A DNA stretch of 64,000 nucleotides, taken from NCBI GenBank assembly GCA_036263655.1, contig DATAGP010000051.1, forward strand, positions 1 through 64,000, read 5' to 3'. The first letter of the stretch is position 1. The number at the start of each line of letters is the position of its first letter. Made by a program: the position numbers and the translations under genes. A model generated the notes under the pieces. It saw only the letters and a program-made list of their open reading frames with translations. It had not been told where the DNA came from and ran no database searches. The stretch is from Schlegelella_A sp036263655. Its GTDB lineage: Bacteria > Pseudomonadota > Gammaproteobacteria > Burkholderiales > Burkholderiaceae_C. Shown here in pieces: positions 25,126 to 33,474 of this stretch.

Positions 25126-26008
25126 GGTAGACCTCGACCACCTTCTCGTCCGCCTGCACCTGCGCCAGCGATCCCTCGGCCAGCACGCTGCCCTCGTGCA
25201 GCACCGTCACCTTCTTCGCCGGATGGGCGTGGGTCAGGGCGTGGATGAACTTCATGTCGTGCTCGACGACGACGAGCGAGTGGCGGCCTTCGAGCGACAG
25301 GAACAGCTCGGCGGTGCGCTCGGTCTCCTCGTCGGTCATGCCGGCGACCGGCTCGTCGAGCAGCAGCAGCTTCGGATCCTGGATGAGCAGCATGCCGATT
25401 TCCAGCCATTGCTTCTGGCCGTGCGAGAGCAGGCCCGCGGTGCGCTGCGCCTCGGCCTTCAGGTGGATGAGCGCGAGCGTCTCGCCGATGCGGTCGAGCT
25501 GGGCGCTCGACAGGCGGAAGAACATCGAGGCGCGCACGCCGCGGTCGGCCTTCAGCGCCAGCTCGAGGTTCTCGAACACCGAGAGGTGCTCGAAGACGGT
25601 TGGCTTCTGGAACTTGCGGCCGACGCCCGCCGAGGCGATCTCGTTCTCGCGCATGCGCAGGAGGTCGATCGTCGAGCCGAAGAAGGCCTTGCCTTCGTCG
25701 GGGCGCGTCTTGCCGGTGATGACGTCCATCATCGTCGTCTTGCCGGCGCCGTTCGGGCCGATGATGCAGCGCAGCTCGCCGGCGCTGATGCTGAGCGAGA
25801 GCGCGTTCAGCGCCTTGAAGCCGTCGAAGCTGACGGTGATGTCGTCGAGGTAGAGGATGGCGCCGTGCCGGACGTCGAGCTCGCCGGGATGGCCGACGCT
25901 GGCGTAGCTGGCCGCCCGGCCGCCGGAACGCCCGGCGCTCGCGGCGGCGGCGCGCGCCTCGGCGGCGCGGCGGGCGCGCGCCCCGGCCTGCATCAGCTCG
26001 GGCGTCAC
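25115..26008 (-). CDS. urtD: Urea ABC transporter ATP-binding subunit UrtD
   Basis: This is a LivG-type ATPase. An Ala/Arg-rich N-terminal tail of ~45 residues precedes the core. Motifs: GPNGAGKTTMMDVITG (Walker A), GRKFQKPTVFEHLSVFENL, LSHGQKQWLEIGM (signature variant typical of UrtD), LLLLDEPVAGMTDEE (Walker B) and VVVEHDMKFI. The GTG start at 26008 overlaps the urtC stop by 4 bases, giving 297 residues. It pairs with UrtE on the cytoplasmic face of the urea importer. Confidence 0.93.
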   Translation of the reverse strand: MTPELMQAGARARRAAEARAAAASAGRSGGRAASYASVGHPGELDVRHGAILYLDDITVSFDGFKALNALSLSISAGELRCIIGPNGAGKTTMMDVITGKTRPDEGKAFFGSTIDLLRMRENEIASAGVGRKFQKPTVFEHLSVFENLELALKADRGVRASMFFRLSSAQLDRIGETLALIHLKAEAQRTAGLLSHGQKQWLEIGMLLIQDPKLLLLDEPVAGMTDEETERTAELFLSLEGRHSLVVVEHDMKFIHALTHAHPAKKVTVLHEGSVLAEGSLAQVQADEKVVEVYLGR

Positions 26009-27228
26009 GCGACTCCCTCTTCCTTCCCGCGGGCCCGCCGCAGCCGCGCCAGCACACCGTTCGGGCCGCGCAGCAGGCCGACGATGCCGTGCGGCAGGAA
26101 CAGGGTCACGGCGATGAACATCGCCCCGAGCACGTACAGCCAGAACTCGGGGAAGACCTGCGTGAACCAGCTCTTCGCGCCGTTGACGAAGAAGGCGCCG
26201 AGGATCGGCCCGACGAGGGTGCCGCGGCCACCCACCGCCGCCCAGATGGCGATCTCGATCGAGGCCGCTGGCGACATCTCGCCCGGGTTGATGATGCCGA
26301 CCTGGGGCACGAACAAGGCGCCGGCGATGCCGCACATCACCGCCGAGATGACCCAGATCGCCAGCTTGTAGCGCAAGGGGTCGTAGCCCGTGAACATGAC
26401 GCGCGACTCGGCGTCGCGGATCGCCTGCAGGACGCGGCCGAACTTGCTGCCGACGAGCCAGCGCGCGAGCAGGAAGAAGCCGATCAGCACGCAGCCGGTC
26501 AGGACGAAGAGCGCCATCCGCATCGACGGCGTCGCGATCGGCATGCCGAGGATGCGCTTGAAATCGGTGAAGCCGTTGTTGCCGCCGAAGCCGGTCTCGT
26601 TCCGGAAGAAGAGCAGCATCGTCGCGAAGGTCATCGCCTGCGTGATGATCGAGAAGTAGACGCCCTTGATCCGCGAGCGGAAGGCGAAGAAGCCGAAGAC
26701 GAAGGCGAGCAGGCCGGGCACGAGGATCACGAGGGCCAGCGTGGCGACGAAGGAGTCCGAGAGCGCCCAGTGCCAGGGCAGGGTCTTCCAGTCGAGGAAG
26801 ACCATGAAGTCCGGCAGGTCCGACTGGTAGTTGCCGTCGCGGCCGATCTGCCGCATCAGGTACATGCCCATGGCGTAGCCGCCGAGCGCGAAGAAGACGC
26901 CGTGACCGAGCGAGAGGATGCCGGCGTAGCCCCAGATGAGGTCCATCGCCAGGGCGCAGATCGCGTAGCACATGATCTTGCCAACCAGCTGCACGCCGTA
27001 GTCGGAAAGATGGAAAGGGCTCGTCGCCGGCACGGCCAGGTTCAGCACCGGCACGAGCACGAGCACGGTGGCGAGTGAAACGAGGATGCCGATGGGCAGG
27101 CGGCGCGGCCGGGCCGGGCCGAATCCGGGCGCCGGCCCGGGCCCGCGCGCCGGCCCCGTGGGCAGGTCGGCCGCGCGCGCCGCGCGCGCCGGAGTCTCGA
27201 TGGGAAGCGTCGGCAGCACCGCGCTCAT
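26005..27228 (-). CDS. urtC: Urea ABC transporter permease UrtC
   Basis: This 407-residue LivM-type permease has an N-terminal cytoplasmic Pro/Arg/Gly-rich tail of ~45 residues, then about ten helices. UrtC-like stretches include LIWGYAGILSLGHGVFFALGG, GVYFSIITQAMTF, NNGFTDFKRILG and the coupling loop LGSKFGRVL-like VGSKFGRVLQAIRD. It forms the membrane channel with UrtB. Its start overlaps the urtB stop by 4 bases (ATGA). Confidence 0.94.
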   Translation of the reverse strand: MSAVLPTLPIETPARAARAADLPTGPARGPGPAPGFGPARPRRLPIGILVSLATVLVLVPVLNLAVPATSPFHLSDYGVQLVGKIMCYAICALAMDLIWGYAGILSLGHGVFFALGGYAMGMYLMRQIGRDGNYQSDLPDFMVFLDWKTLPWHWALSDSFVATLALVILVPGLLAFVFGFFAFRSRIKGVYFSIITQAMTFATMLLFFRNETGFGGNNGFTDFKRILGMPIATPSMRMALFVLTGCVLIGFFLLARWLVGSKFGRVLQAIRDAESRVMFTGYDPLRYKLAIWVISAVMCGIAGALFVPQVGIINPGEMSPAASIEIAIWAAVGGRGTLVGPILGAFFVNGAKSWFTQVFPEFWLYVLGAMFIAVTLFLPHGIVGLLRGPNGVLARLRRARGKEEGVA

Positions 27229-28832
27229 GCTTCCGCGCTCCGGCCCTTCATCGCGAAGATCCCTTGCGGCCGCTTCTGGATGAAGACCACGATCAGGACC
27301 AGCACCATGATCTTGGCGAGCACCGCGCCCTGCCAGCCCTCGAGCAGCTTGTTGAGGATGCCGAGGCCGAGCGCCGCGTAGACCGTGCCCGCGAGCTGGC
27401 CGACGCCGCCGAGGACGACGACCATGAACGAGTCGACGATGTACCCCTGGCCCAGGTCCGGACCGACGTTGCCGACCTGGGACAGCGCGCAGCCGGCCAG
27501 GCCCGCGATGCCGGCGCCGAGCGAGAAGGCGTAGGTGTCGACGCGCGCCGTGTTGACGCCCATGCAGGCCGCCATCTTCCGGTTCTGCGTGACGCCGCGG
27601 ACGAAGAGGCCCAGCCGCGTGCGCGCGATGAGCAGCGCGATCGCCAGCAGCACCAGACCGGCGAAGCCGACGATCGCGATCCGGTTGAAGGGCAGCGTCA
27701 GGTTGCTCATGAGCGCCACCCCGCCGGACAGCCAGGCCGGGTTCTCGACGGGGACGTTCTGCGCTCCGAACAGCGAGCGCACGGCCTGCTGCAGGACCAG
27801 GCTGATCCCCCAGGTGGCGAGCAGCGTCTCGAGCGGCCGGCCGTACAGCCAGCGGATGACGCTGCGCTCCATCGCCGCCCCGACCAGCGCCGCGGCGAGG
27901 AACGACACCGGGATCGCCGCCAGCACGTAGGCGTCGAAGGCGCCCGGGAAGTAGGTCTTGAACAGGTTCTGGACGACGAAGGTCGCGTAGGCTCCGATCA
28001 TCATCAGCTCGCCGTGCGCCATGTTAATGACGCCCATCAGGCCATAGGTGATCGCCAGCCCGAGGGCGACGAGCAGCAGGATCGAGCCCAGGCTCACGCC
28101 GGTCAGCAGCACGCCGAGCCGCTCGCCCCAGGCGAGCCGGGACTCGAGCTTCTGCAGCGCCAGCTGCAGCTGGCCGCGCACCGCCGCGTCGCTCTCCACG
28201 CCCGGCTGCAGGCGCTCGAGCAGCAGCGTCTTGACGCTCGGCTCGCGGCTGTCGGCGAGCAGCCGGGCCGCCTCGAGGCGTCGGCCGGGCTCCGACGCGG
28301 AGACGAGGATGGCGGCACGCAGCAGTCCGATCTGCGCCTTCAGCGCGGCATCGGTCTCGGCGCCGTACGCCTTCTCGATCAGCGGCAGCTTCGATTCGTC
28401 CGTCTGGTCGCGCAGGTCGCGCAAGGCCTGGGCGCGCTCTTTCGCGTCGGACGAGAAGAGCTTCAGCGCGGCGATCGCGGCGTCGATCTCGCGCCGCATG
28501 CGGTTGCTGTTGAGAACGTCCTCGGCGCCTTCGGGCAGCACCGTCGCCCGGCCGCTGGCGGCCTCGCGGGCCTGCTCGCCGTCCATGACGAAGACCGCGT
28601 CGCCGGCGACCTTCACCCGGCCGTGGAGCAAGGCGGCGAAGAACGCCGGCGCCGCCGGGTCGCCGCTCGCCGCGGCCGAGGCGATCGCCGCGGCACGCGC
28701 GTCGTTGTCGCCGACCGCCATGGCGCGGACCTGCTCGGCGCTCAGCGCGGACGCGGTCGTCGGCAGCAGCAGACAGAGAAGGGCCAGGCCGAGGCCGACG
28801 AGCGCCGGCCCGGCCCGCGGTGCGAAGCTCAC
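27225..28832 (-). CDS. urtB: Urea ABC transporter permease UrtB
   Basis: A 535-residue LivH-type permease with the long N-terminal extracytoplasmic domain (~230 residues after a signal peptide) that sets UrtB apart from LivH. The domain has helical repeats (LRDLRDQTDESKLPLIEKAYG). The membrane part starts near LTGVSLGSILLLVALGLA, with INMAHGELMMIGAY, GVTQNRKMAACMGVN and VVLGGVGQLAGTV. It partners UrtC. There is a 10-bp gap from urtA, so the operon is continuous. Confidence 0.94.
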   Translation of the reverse strand: MSFAPRAGPALVGLGLALLCLLLPTTASALSAEQVRAMAVGDNDARAAAIASAAASGDPAAPAFFAALLHGRVKVAGDAVFVMDGEQAREAASGRATVLPEGAEDVLNSNRMRREIDAAIAALKLFSSDAKERAQALRDLRDQTDESKLPLIEKAYGAETDAALKAQIGLLRAAILVSASEPGRRLEAARLLADSREPSVKTLLLERLQPGVESDAAVRGQLQLALQKLESRLAWGERLGVLLTGVSLGSILLLVALGLAITYGLMGVINMAHGELMMIGAYATFVVQNLFKTYFPGAFDAYVLAAIPVSFLAAALVGAAMERSVIRWLYGRPLETLLATWGISLVLQQAVRSLFGAQNVPVENPAWLSGGVALMSNLTLPFNRIAIVGFAGLVLLAIALLIARTRLGLFVRGVTQNRKMAACMGVNTARVDTYAFSLGAGIAGLAGCALSQVGNVGPDLGQGYIVDSFMVVVLGGVGQLAGTVYAALGLGILNKLLEGWQGAVLAKIMVLVLIVVFIQKRPQGIFAMKGRSAEA

Positions 28833-28842
28833 TGTGCGGGCG

Positions 28843-30102
28843 TCACTTCTTCTCGGGCTCGTCCTTCTTCTTGTCGTTGCCCTCGATGTACGGGCTCCAA
28901 GGCTTGGCCTTGACCGGCGCGGGCGTCTTCCAGACCACGTTGAACTGGCCGTTGGACTGCACCTCGCCGATGAACACGGGCTTGTGCAGGTGGTGGTTCT
29001 TGGGGTCCATCGTCGCCGTGAAGCCGCCGGGAGCGGTGAAGGTCTGGCCGGCCATCGCCGCGATCACCTTGTCGGTGTCGGTGCTCTTGGCCTTCTCGAC
29101 GGCCTGCTTCCACATGTGGATGCCGATGTAGGTGGCCTCCATCGGGTCGTTGGTCAGCGGCTTGTCGGCGCCGGGCAGCTTCTTCGCCTTCGCGTAGTCG
29201 GCCCACTTCTTCTTGAAGGCGTCGTTGGCCGGGTTCTTCAGGCTCATGAAGTAGTTCCAGGCGGCGAGATGGCCGACCAGCGGCTTGGTGTCGACGCCGC
29301 GCAGCTCCTCTTCGCCGACCGAGAAGGCGACGACCGGCACGTCGGTCGCCTTCAGGCCCTGGTTGCCGAGCTCCTTGTAGAACGGCACGTTCGAGTCGCC
29401 GTTGATCGTCGAGATGACCGCCGTCTTGCCGCCGGCGGCGAACTTCTTCACGTCGGCGACGATGGTCTGGTAGTCGCTGTGCCCGAACGGGGTGTACTTC
29501 TCGTCGATGTCGCTTTCCTTGACACCCTTGCTCTTCAGGAACGCGCGCAGGATCTTGTTGGTCGTGCGCGGATAGACGTAGTCGGTGCCGAGGAGGACGA
29601 AGCGCTTGGCGCCGCCGCCGTCCTTGCTCATCAGGTACTCGACCGCCGGGATGGCCTGCTGGTTCGGCGCCGCGCCGGTGTAGAAGACGTTCTTCGACAG
29701 CTCCTCGCCTTCGTACTGCACGGGGTAGAAGAGCAGCCCGTTCAGCTCCTCGACCACCGGCAGCACCGACTTCCGCGACACGCTGGTCCAGCAGCCGAAC
29801 ATCACCGCGACCTTGTCCTGGCTGATCAGCTGCTTGGCCTTCTCGGCGAAGAGGGGCCAGTTCGACGCCGGGTCGACGACCACCGGCTCGAGCTTCTTGC
29901 CGAGCACGCCGCCCTTGGCGTTGATCTCGTCGATCGCCATCAGGGCGACATCCTTCAGCACCGTCTCCGAGATCGCCATCGTTCCCGAGAGCGAGTGCAG
30001 GATGCCGACCTTGATCGTGTTCTGCGCCAGGGCGGGCATCGAGAGCAGGCCCGATGCGGCCAGGGCGGCGCAGGCGGCCTGGAGTGCGAAGCGACGTTTC
30101 AT
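28843..30102 (-). CDS. urtA: Urea ABC transporter substrate-binding protein UrtA
   Basis: This 419-residue periplasmic protein has a signal peptide cut after PALAQ, then UrtA signatures: IKVGILHSLSGTMAISE, MFGCWTSVSRKSVLPVVEE, LLFYPVQYEGEE and GTDYVYPRTTN. These separate it from amide (AmiC) and branched amino-acid binders. GGAGG at 30111-30115 precedes the ATG. It is the first gene of the operon, behind a sigma-54 promoter, as expected for nitrogen-limited urea uptake. No urease gene lies in the window. Confidence 0.96.
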   Translation of the reverse strand: MKRRFALQAACAALAASGLLSMPALAQNTIKVGILHSLSGTMAISETVLKDVALMAIDEINAKGGVLGKKLEPVVVDPASNWPLFAEKAKQLISQDKVAVMFGCWTSVSRKSVLPVVEELNGLLFYPVQYEGEELSKNVFYTGAAPNQQAIPAVEYLMSKDGGGAKRFVLLGTDYVYPRTTNKILRAFLKSKGVKESDIDEKYTPFGHSDYQTIVADVKKFAAGGKTAVISTINGDSNVPFYKELGNQGLKATDVPVVAFSVGEEELRGVDTKPLVGHLAAWNYFMSLKNPANDAFKKKWADYAKAKKLPGADKPLTNDPMEATYIGIHMWKQAVEKAKSTDTDKVIAAMAGQTFTAPGGFTATMDPKNHHLHKPVFIGEVQSNGQFNVVWKTPAPVKAKPWSPYIEGNDKKKDEPEKK

Positions 30103-30158
30103 GCGGGGAACCTCCGAGTGTTCAGAATGGGGATGGCGACAAGACGGGGAGCGCTGTT

Positions 30159-30174
30159 TGCAAGGCCTGTGCCA
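30159..30174 (-). promoter_or_regulatory. Sigma-54 (RpoN) -24/-12 promoter for urtABCDE
   Basis: Read on the minus strand, the site is TGGCAC, five bases (AGGCC), then TTGCA, a perfect match to TGGCACN5TTGCA with the invariant GG and GC 10 bases apart. Predicted transcription start is near 30148, 46 bases before the urtA ATG. A clear pair of NtrC sites was not found in the ~150 bp upstream. Confidence 0.82.
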
Positions 30175-30332
30175 CTGCCGATGAGGGCGCCACGCCCGAG
30201 CGTGTGCAGGCGGGCGCGTGCCGCGGGCCGCGGGCTCGGCCTGCGTGCGCACCAGCTTGGGCAGCGCGCCGCACCAAGAGCGGAGAGGCATCGTCCTCGT
30301 GCGTGCGCCGTGCCTGCCGAGGCCCTGCACCG

Positions 30333-30788
30333 GTGAGCAGGACCTGGGCGGCGTCGGTGCCGCGCTGGCTGGCGTGGAGCTGCGTCCTGGCCGCGCCGCC
30401 GGTTGCCTGGGCGGTCGCTGCGGCCGGGTTCCCTCTGCCGGTGCACGAGCCGCTGCGGGACCTGTCCGCCCTCGTCGCCTGGTCCGTGGCCGAGGAGATC
30501 GTCTTTCGCGGCGGCCTGCAGCCGCTGCTCGCGCGCCGGCTCGGCGAGCGCGGGCGAGGCTGGCCGATCACGCCGGCGAACGCGGCGACGAGCCTCGTCT
30601 TCGCCGCGCTGCACGCGTGGCGGCACGGGCCGCTGCTCGCCCTCGGCGTCTTTCCGCTGTCGCTGCTCTACGGCGTGGTGCGCGAGCGGACCGGCCGCGT
30701 CGCGCCGGCGGCGGCGCTGCACCTCTGGTTCAACGTGCTGCTCTATCTGGCGTCGTGGCGGCTCGCAGCCGTCACGGCGAGCGGTTAG
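30333..30788 (+). CDS. CPBP-family glutamic intramembrane protease, MrtJ-like
   Basis: A 151-residue membrane protein with four to five helices and the CPBP (CAAX protease and bacteriocin-processing) motifs: AEEIVFRGGLQPLL (Glu-Glu and Arg), FAALHAWRHGP and LHLWFNVLLY (third motif). Its small size and compact motif order resemble MrtJ, the processing protease of JDVT-CTERM sorting systems, but no JDVT-CTERM substrate is in the window. The start is GTG at 30333; upstream alternatives exist. It is divergent from urtA and convergent with the Rieske gene. Confidence 0.68.
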   Translation: MSRTWAASVPRWLAWSCVLAAPPVAWAVAAAGFPLPVHEPLRDLSALVAWSVAEEIVFRGGLQPLLARRLGERGRGWPITPANAATSLVFAALHAWRHGPLLALGVFPLSLLYGVVRERTGRVAPAAALHLWFNVLLYLASWRLAAVTASG

Positions 30789-30803
30789 CTCGCGAAGCGC
30801 CGG

Positions 30804-31280
30804 TCAGGGCCCGGGCGCGGGCGCCTGGCCCGGCGGCAAGGGACGCGTGTCGGCCGTCGGCTCCCAATAGACCTGGCCGGCGTCCTCGACGGCCTCGATG
30901 CGCAGGAGCTTGCCCTGACCACAGGGGCCGCCGGCGCAGCGGCCGTTGCGCGGGTCGTAGGCGGCCCCGTGGATCGAGCAGAGGATGAACTCGCGGCCGC
31001 TGTCGAGGAACACGCCCGGCTGCCAGTCGAGCTCGGTCGGCACGTGCACGCAGCGGTTCAGGTACGCGACGACGCGCCCCTCGAAGCGCAGGACGAAGGC
31101 GCGCGCCGGCTCGCGGAAGTGGCTCACGTCGAAGACCAGGGCCCGGCCTTTCTCCTCGAGCTGCCCCGACGCGCACAGGTGCTGCCGCGGCAGCTTCGGC
31201 GGACGCGGCAAGGGGCGCAGCGGCGCCGGCGCCGGCGGCGTCGAGCCCGGCGGGAGGGCGTCGGCCGCGTCGTCAGCCAT
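30804..31280 (-). CDS. Rieske [2Fe-2S] domain protein
   Basis: This 158-residue protein has a Pro-rich N-terminus and then a Rieske fold. The cluster ligands are visible as CVH (NRCVHVPTEL) and, ~45 residues later, CSIH (FILCSIHGAAYD). A GGPC Cys follows in a small loop. The ferredoxin type without a membrane anchor suggests a small electron carrier or redox sensor. It overlaps the HAD gene upstream by 8 bases, in the rluC-HAD-Rieske order common to Burkholderiales. Confidence 0.88.
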   Translation of the reverse strand: MADDAADALPPGSTPPAPAPLRPLPRPPKLPRQHLCASGQLEEKGRALVFDVSHFREPARAFVLRFEGRVVAYLNRCVHVPTELDWQPGVFLDSGREFILCSIHGAAYDPRNGRCAGGPCGQGKLLRIEAVEDAGQVYWEPTADTRPLPPGQAPAPGP

Positions 31281-31941
31281 GGCGGAGCAGCCACTCGTGC
31301 AGGTCGGCCGTCGAGTGCGCGACGTGCAGCGGCCGATGGCCCGCGAACTCCGCGTGCGCGTGCGCGCCGAAGCTCACGGCGACGCTGGCGCAGCCGGCGT
31401 TGAAGGCGAGCTGCAGGTCGTGCGTCGTGTCGCCGACCATCAGGGTGCGACCCGGCTCGGCACCGAGCTCGCGCATCAGCTCGGTCAGCATCAGCGGGTC
31501 GGGCTTGCCGCGCGTCTCATCGGCGGTGCGCGTCGCGTCGAAGAGCTCGGCGAGCGGCGAGCCGCGCAGCGCGTCGTCGAGCCCCTTGCGCGTCTTGCCC
31601 GTGGCGACGCCGAGCCAGTGATTGCGCTCCTTCAGCGCCCGCAGCATCTCGAGGGTGCCGTCGAAGAAGACGACCTGATCGAGGCTCGCCAGGTAGTGAT
31701 GCCGGTAGCGGTCGGCGAGCTCGCGGTAGCGCTCCTGGGCAAGGCGCGGCGCCGCATGGCGCAGCGCGTCGGCGAGGCCGAGGCCGATCACGTAGCTGGC
31801 ATCGCGGTCGCTCGGCACGTCGGTGCCGACGTCGGCACAGGCCGCCTGGATGCAGCGGGCGATGAGCCGGGTCGAGTCGAACAGCGTGCCGTCCCAGTCG
31901 AAGACGATCAGGTCGAAGCGCCGTCGGCTGCCTGCGCTCAT
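31273..31941 (-). CDS. HAD-IA family hydrolase (phosphoglycolate phosphatase-like)
   Basis: This 222-residue HAD enzyme has motif I FDWDGTLFDS (nucleophile and acid Asp), an alpha-helical cap, motif II/III region VATGKTRKGLDDAL with GKPDPLM, and motif IV MVGDTTHDLQLA. It resembles Gph-type phosphatases found beside rluC. Substrate is uncertain. The ATG at 31941 overlaps the rluC stop by 4 bases. The frame stays open far upstream opposite rne, but that extension is not coding. Confidence 0.9.
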   Translation of the reverse strand: MSAGSRRRFDLIVFDWDGTLFDSTRLIARCIQAACADVGTDVPSDRDASYVIGLGLADALRHAAPRLAQERYRELADRYRHHYLASLDQVVFFDGTLEMLRALKERNHWLGVATGKTRKGLDDALRGSPLAELFDATRTADETRGKPDPLMLTELMRELGAEPGRTLMVGDTTHDLQLAFNAGCASVAVSFGAHAHAEFAGHRPLHVAHSTADLHEWLLRHG

Positions 31942-32990
31942 GCGGTCGCTCCCGCGCGCAGCGCCGCGACCAGGCGCCGGCACGCCTCGGGCAAGGGCGC
32001 CTCGAGCTGCATCGCCTCGCCGCTCGCCGGATGCACGAAGCGGAGCAGGCGCGCGTGCAGGAACATGCGATCGAAGCGGACGCCGGCGACGAGCTCGCCA
32101 CGCGCCAAGCCCTTGTTCAGGCCGAAATCGCCGTACTTGGGATCGCCGACGACCTGATGCCCGGCATCGGCCAGGTGGACGCGGATCTGGTGCGTGCGTC
32201 CGGTCTTGATGGTGACGTCGAGCAGGGTGAAGCCGGCGAACCGCCGGGCGACCTTGACCAGCGTGATCGAGCGCCGGCCCTCCTCGGCGCCCGCCTCGAC
32301 GGCGCGGACGCGCCGCGCGCCCTCGGCGTCGACGTACTTGTGCAGGGCGACGTCGATCACCTTCAGCGACTCCGGCCAGGCGCCGGCGACGAGCGCGGCG
32401 TACGTCTTGCCCACCGCGCGCTCGGGCTGGCGCGAGCGCAGGTCGTTCTGCAGGGCGACCAGCGCCGGACGCCTCTTGGCGATCAGGAGGAGGCCCGAGG
32501 TGTCCTTGTCGAGCCGATGCACCAGCTCGAGCACGGCAGCGTCCGGGCGGGCGCGGCGCAGCTGCTCGATGACGCCGAAGCTCTCGCCGCTGCCGCCGTG
32601 CACGGCGACGCCGGCCGGCTTGTCGATGGCGAGCAGGTGCTCGTCCTCGTGCACGATCGGGAACTCGCGCGGCGGCGCCGCCGGCACGTCGCCGCGGTCG
32701 GCCGTGCGCATCGGCGGGATGCGGACCTCGTCGCCCAGGTCCAGGCGGGTGTCGGCGCTCGCCCGCCCCTTGTTGACCCGGACCTCGCCGGAGCGGATCA
32801 CGCGGTACAGGTGGGTGCGCGGCACGCCCTTCAGCACCTTGCTCAGGAAGTTGTCGAGCCGCTGGCCGGCCGAGCCGCTGTCGATGCGGACGTTTTGCAC
32901 AGTCGGCCGGGCTTCGCGCGGCGAGGCCTGCGCACGTGGCGACGGTGCTGCGGAACGGCCCCCTTTGCCCCCTATAATGCGCTGCTCCAC
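31938..32990 (-). CDS. rluC: 23S rRNA pseudouridine(955/2504/2580) synthase RluC
   Basis: A 350-residue RluA-family synthase. An S4 RNA-binding domain at ~35-95 (AGQRLDNFLSKVLKGVP, RSGEVRVNKGR) precedes the catalytic domain with HRLDKDTSGLLL, whose Asp attacks uridine, and GRTHQIRVHLADAGHQV. The annotated ATG gives an Arg/Ala/Ser-rich leader of ~30 residues. An in-frame GTG at 32900 would start directly at VQNVRIDS and fits the family better, because the probable rne -10 box lies within the longer form's first codons. Confidence 0.92.
   Translation of the reverse strand: MEQRIIGGKGGRSAAPSPRAQASPREARPTVQNVRIDSGSAGQRLDNFLSKVLKGVPRTHLYRVIRSGEVRVNKGRASADTRLDLGDEVRIPPMRTADRGDVPAAPPREFPIVHEDEHLLAIDKPAGVAVHGGSGESFGVIEQLRRARPDAAVLELVHRLDKDTSGLLLIAKRRPALVALQNDLRSRQPERAVGKTYAALVAGAWPESLKVIDVALHKYVDAEGARRVRAVEAGAEEGRRSITLVKVARRFAGFTLLDVTIKTGRTHQIRVHLADAGHQVVGDPKYGDFGLNKGLARGELVAGVRFDRMFLHARLLRFVHPASGEAMQLEAPLPEACRRLVAALRAGATA
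32973..32978 (+). promoter_or_regulatory. rne: Candidate -10 element (TATAAT) for rne
   Basis: A perfect TATAAT on the plus strand, with a poor -35 17 bp upstream. Transcription from here would give rne a ~490-nt leader. The box lies inside the first codons of the longest rluC reading frame. Confidence 0.5.
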
Positions 32991-33474
32991 TCGCCTGCCA
33001 AGTCGTTGATTTTTCAGAGTTTAGCGTCGCATTTCCGGCGACGCGGCGCGGCTCGAGTGGCGGCCGGATCCCGTTCCGGCCAACCGGTGATGCAACGTCC
33101 ATCGCCCGGGCAGGCAGCGTTCCCAGTGTGACGCAGCGGCCTACAGCGCCGGACGGCAGAGCAAACAAGAACGAACCACGACAAGGTTTCCCGCCGAAGA
33201 CAAGACTCGCGCAGAAGGCAGCCGCCTCTGTAGCCCGATTCCTTGCGCTCCGGCCTGCGTCCAGTGACCGCCTAGCTTGAAATACAGCCGCCTTCCCACT
33301 GAATCGCGCGCGCCAACGCTGGCGGAGCCCGCGGTCGCCTGACCGCGCGCGGCTCCCGTCAGTCCAGGGCGATTCCTTCCGGTTCTTCGCGTTTCTCGTG
33401 CATCTGATTGCCGCCGCGGCCACGCCGCGGTGGTGCGACAGGGCGCGGCTCGAAGCCGTGCCGAAGGAGTGCAG
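32991..33474 (+). other. Long rne leader/intergenic region
   Basis: This stretch of 484 bases has no convincing gene. It holds a 7-bp perfect hairpin (33024-33044), a short AT-richer patch (GATTTTTCAGAGTTTAG) near 33008, and no long reading frame with a ribosome site until rne. Long leaders on rne are used for autoregulation in gamma-proteobacteria. Whether this one works alike is inference. Confidence 0.5.
33024..33044 (+). other. Hairpin in rne leader
   Basis: GCGTCGC (33024-33030), loop ATTTCCG, GCGACGC (33038-33044): a perfect 7-bp stem about 40 nt after the predicted start. No T-run follows, so it is a leader structure rather than a terminator. Confidence 0.45.
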
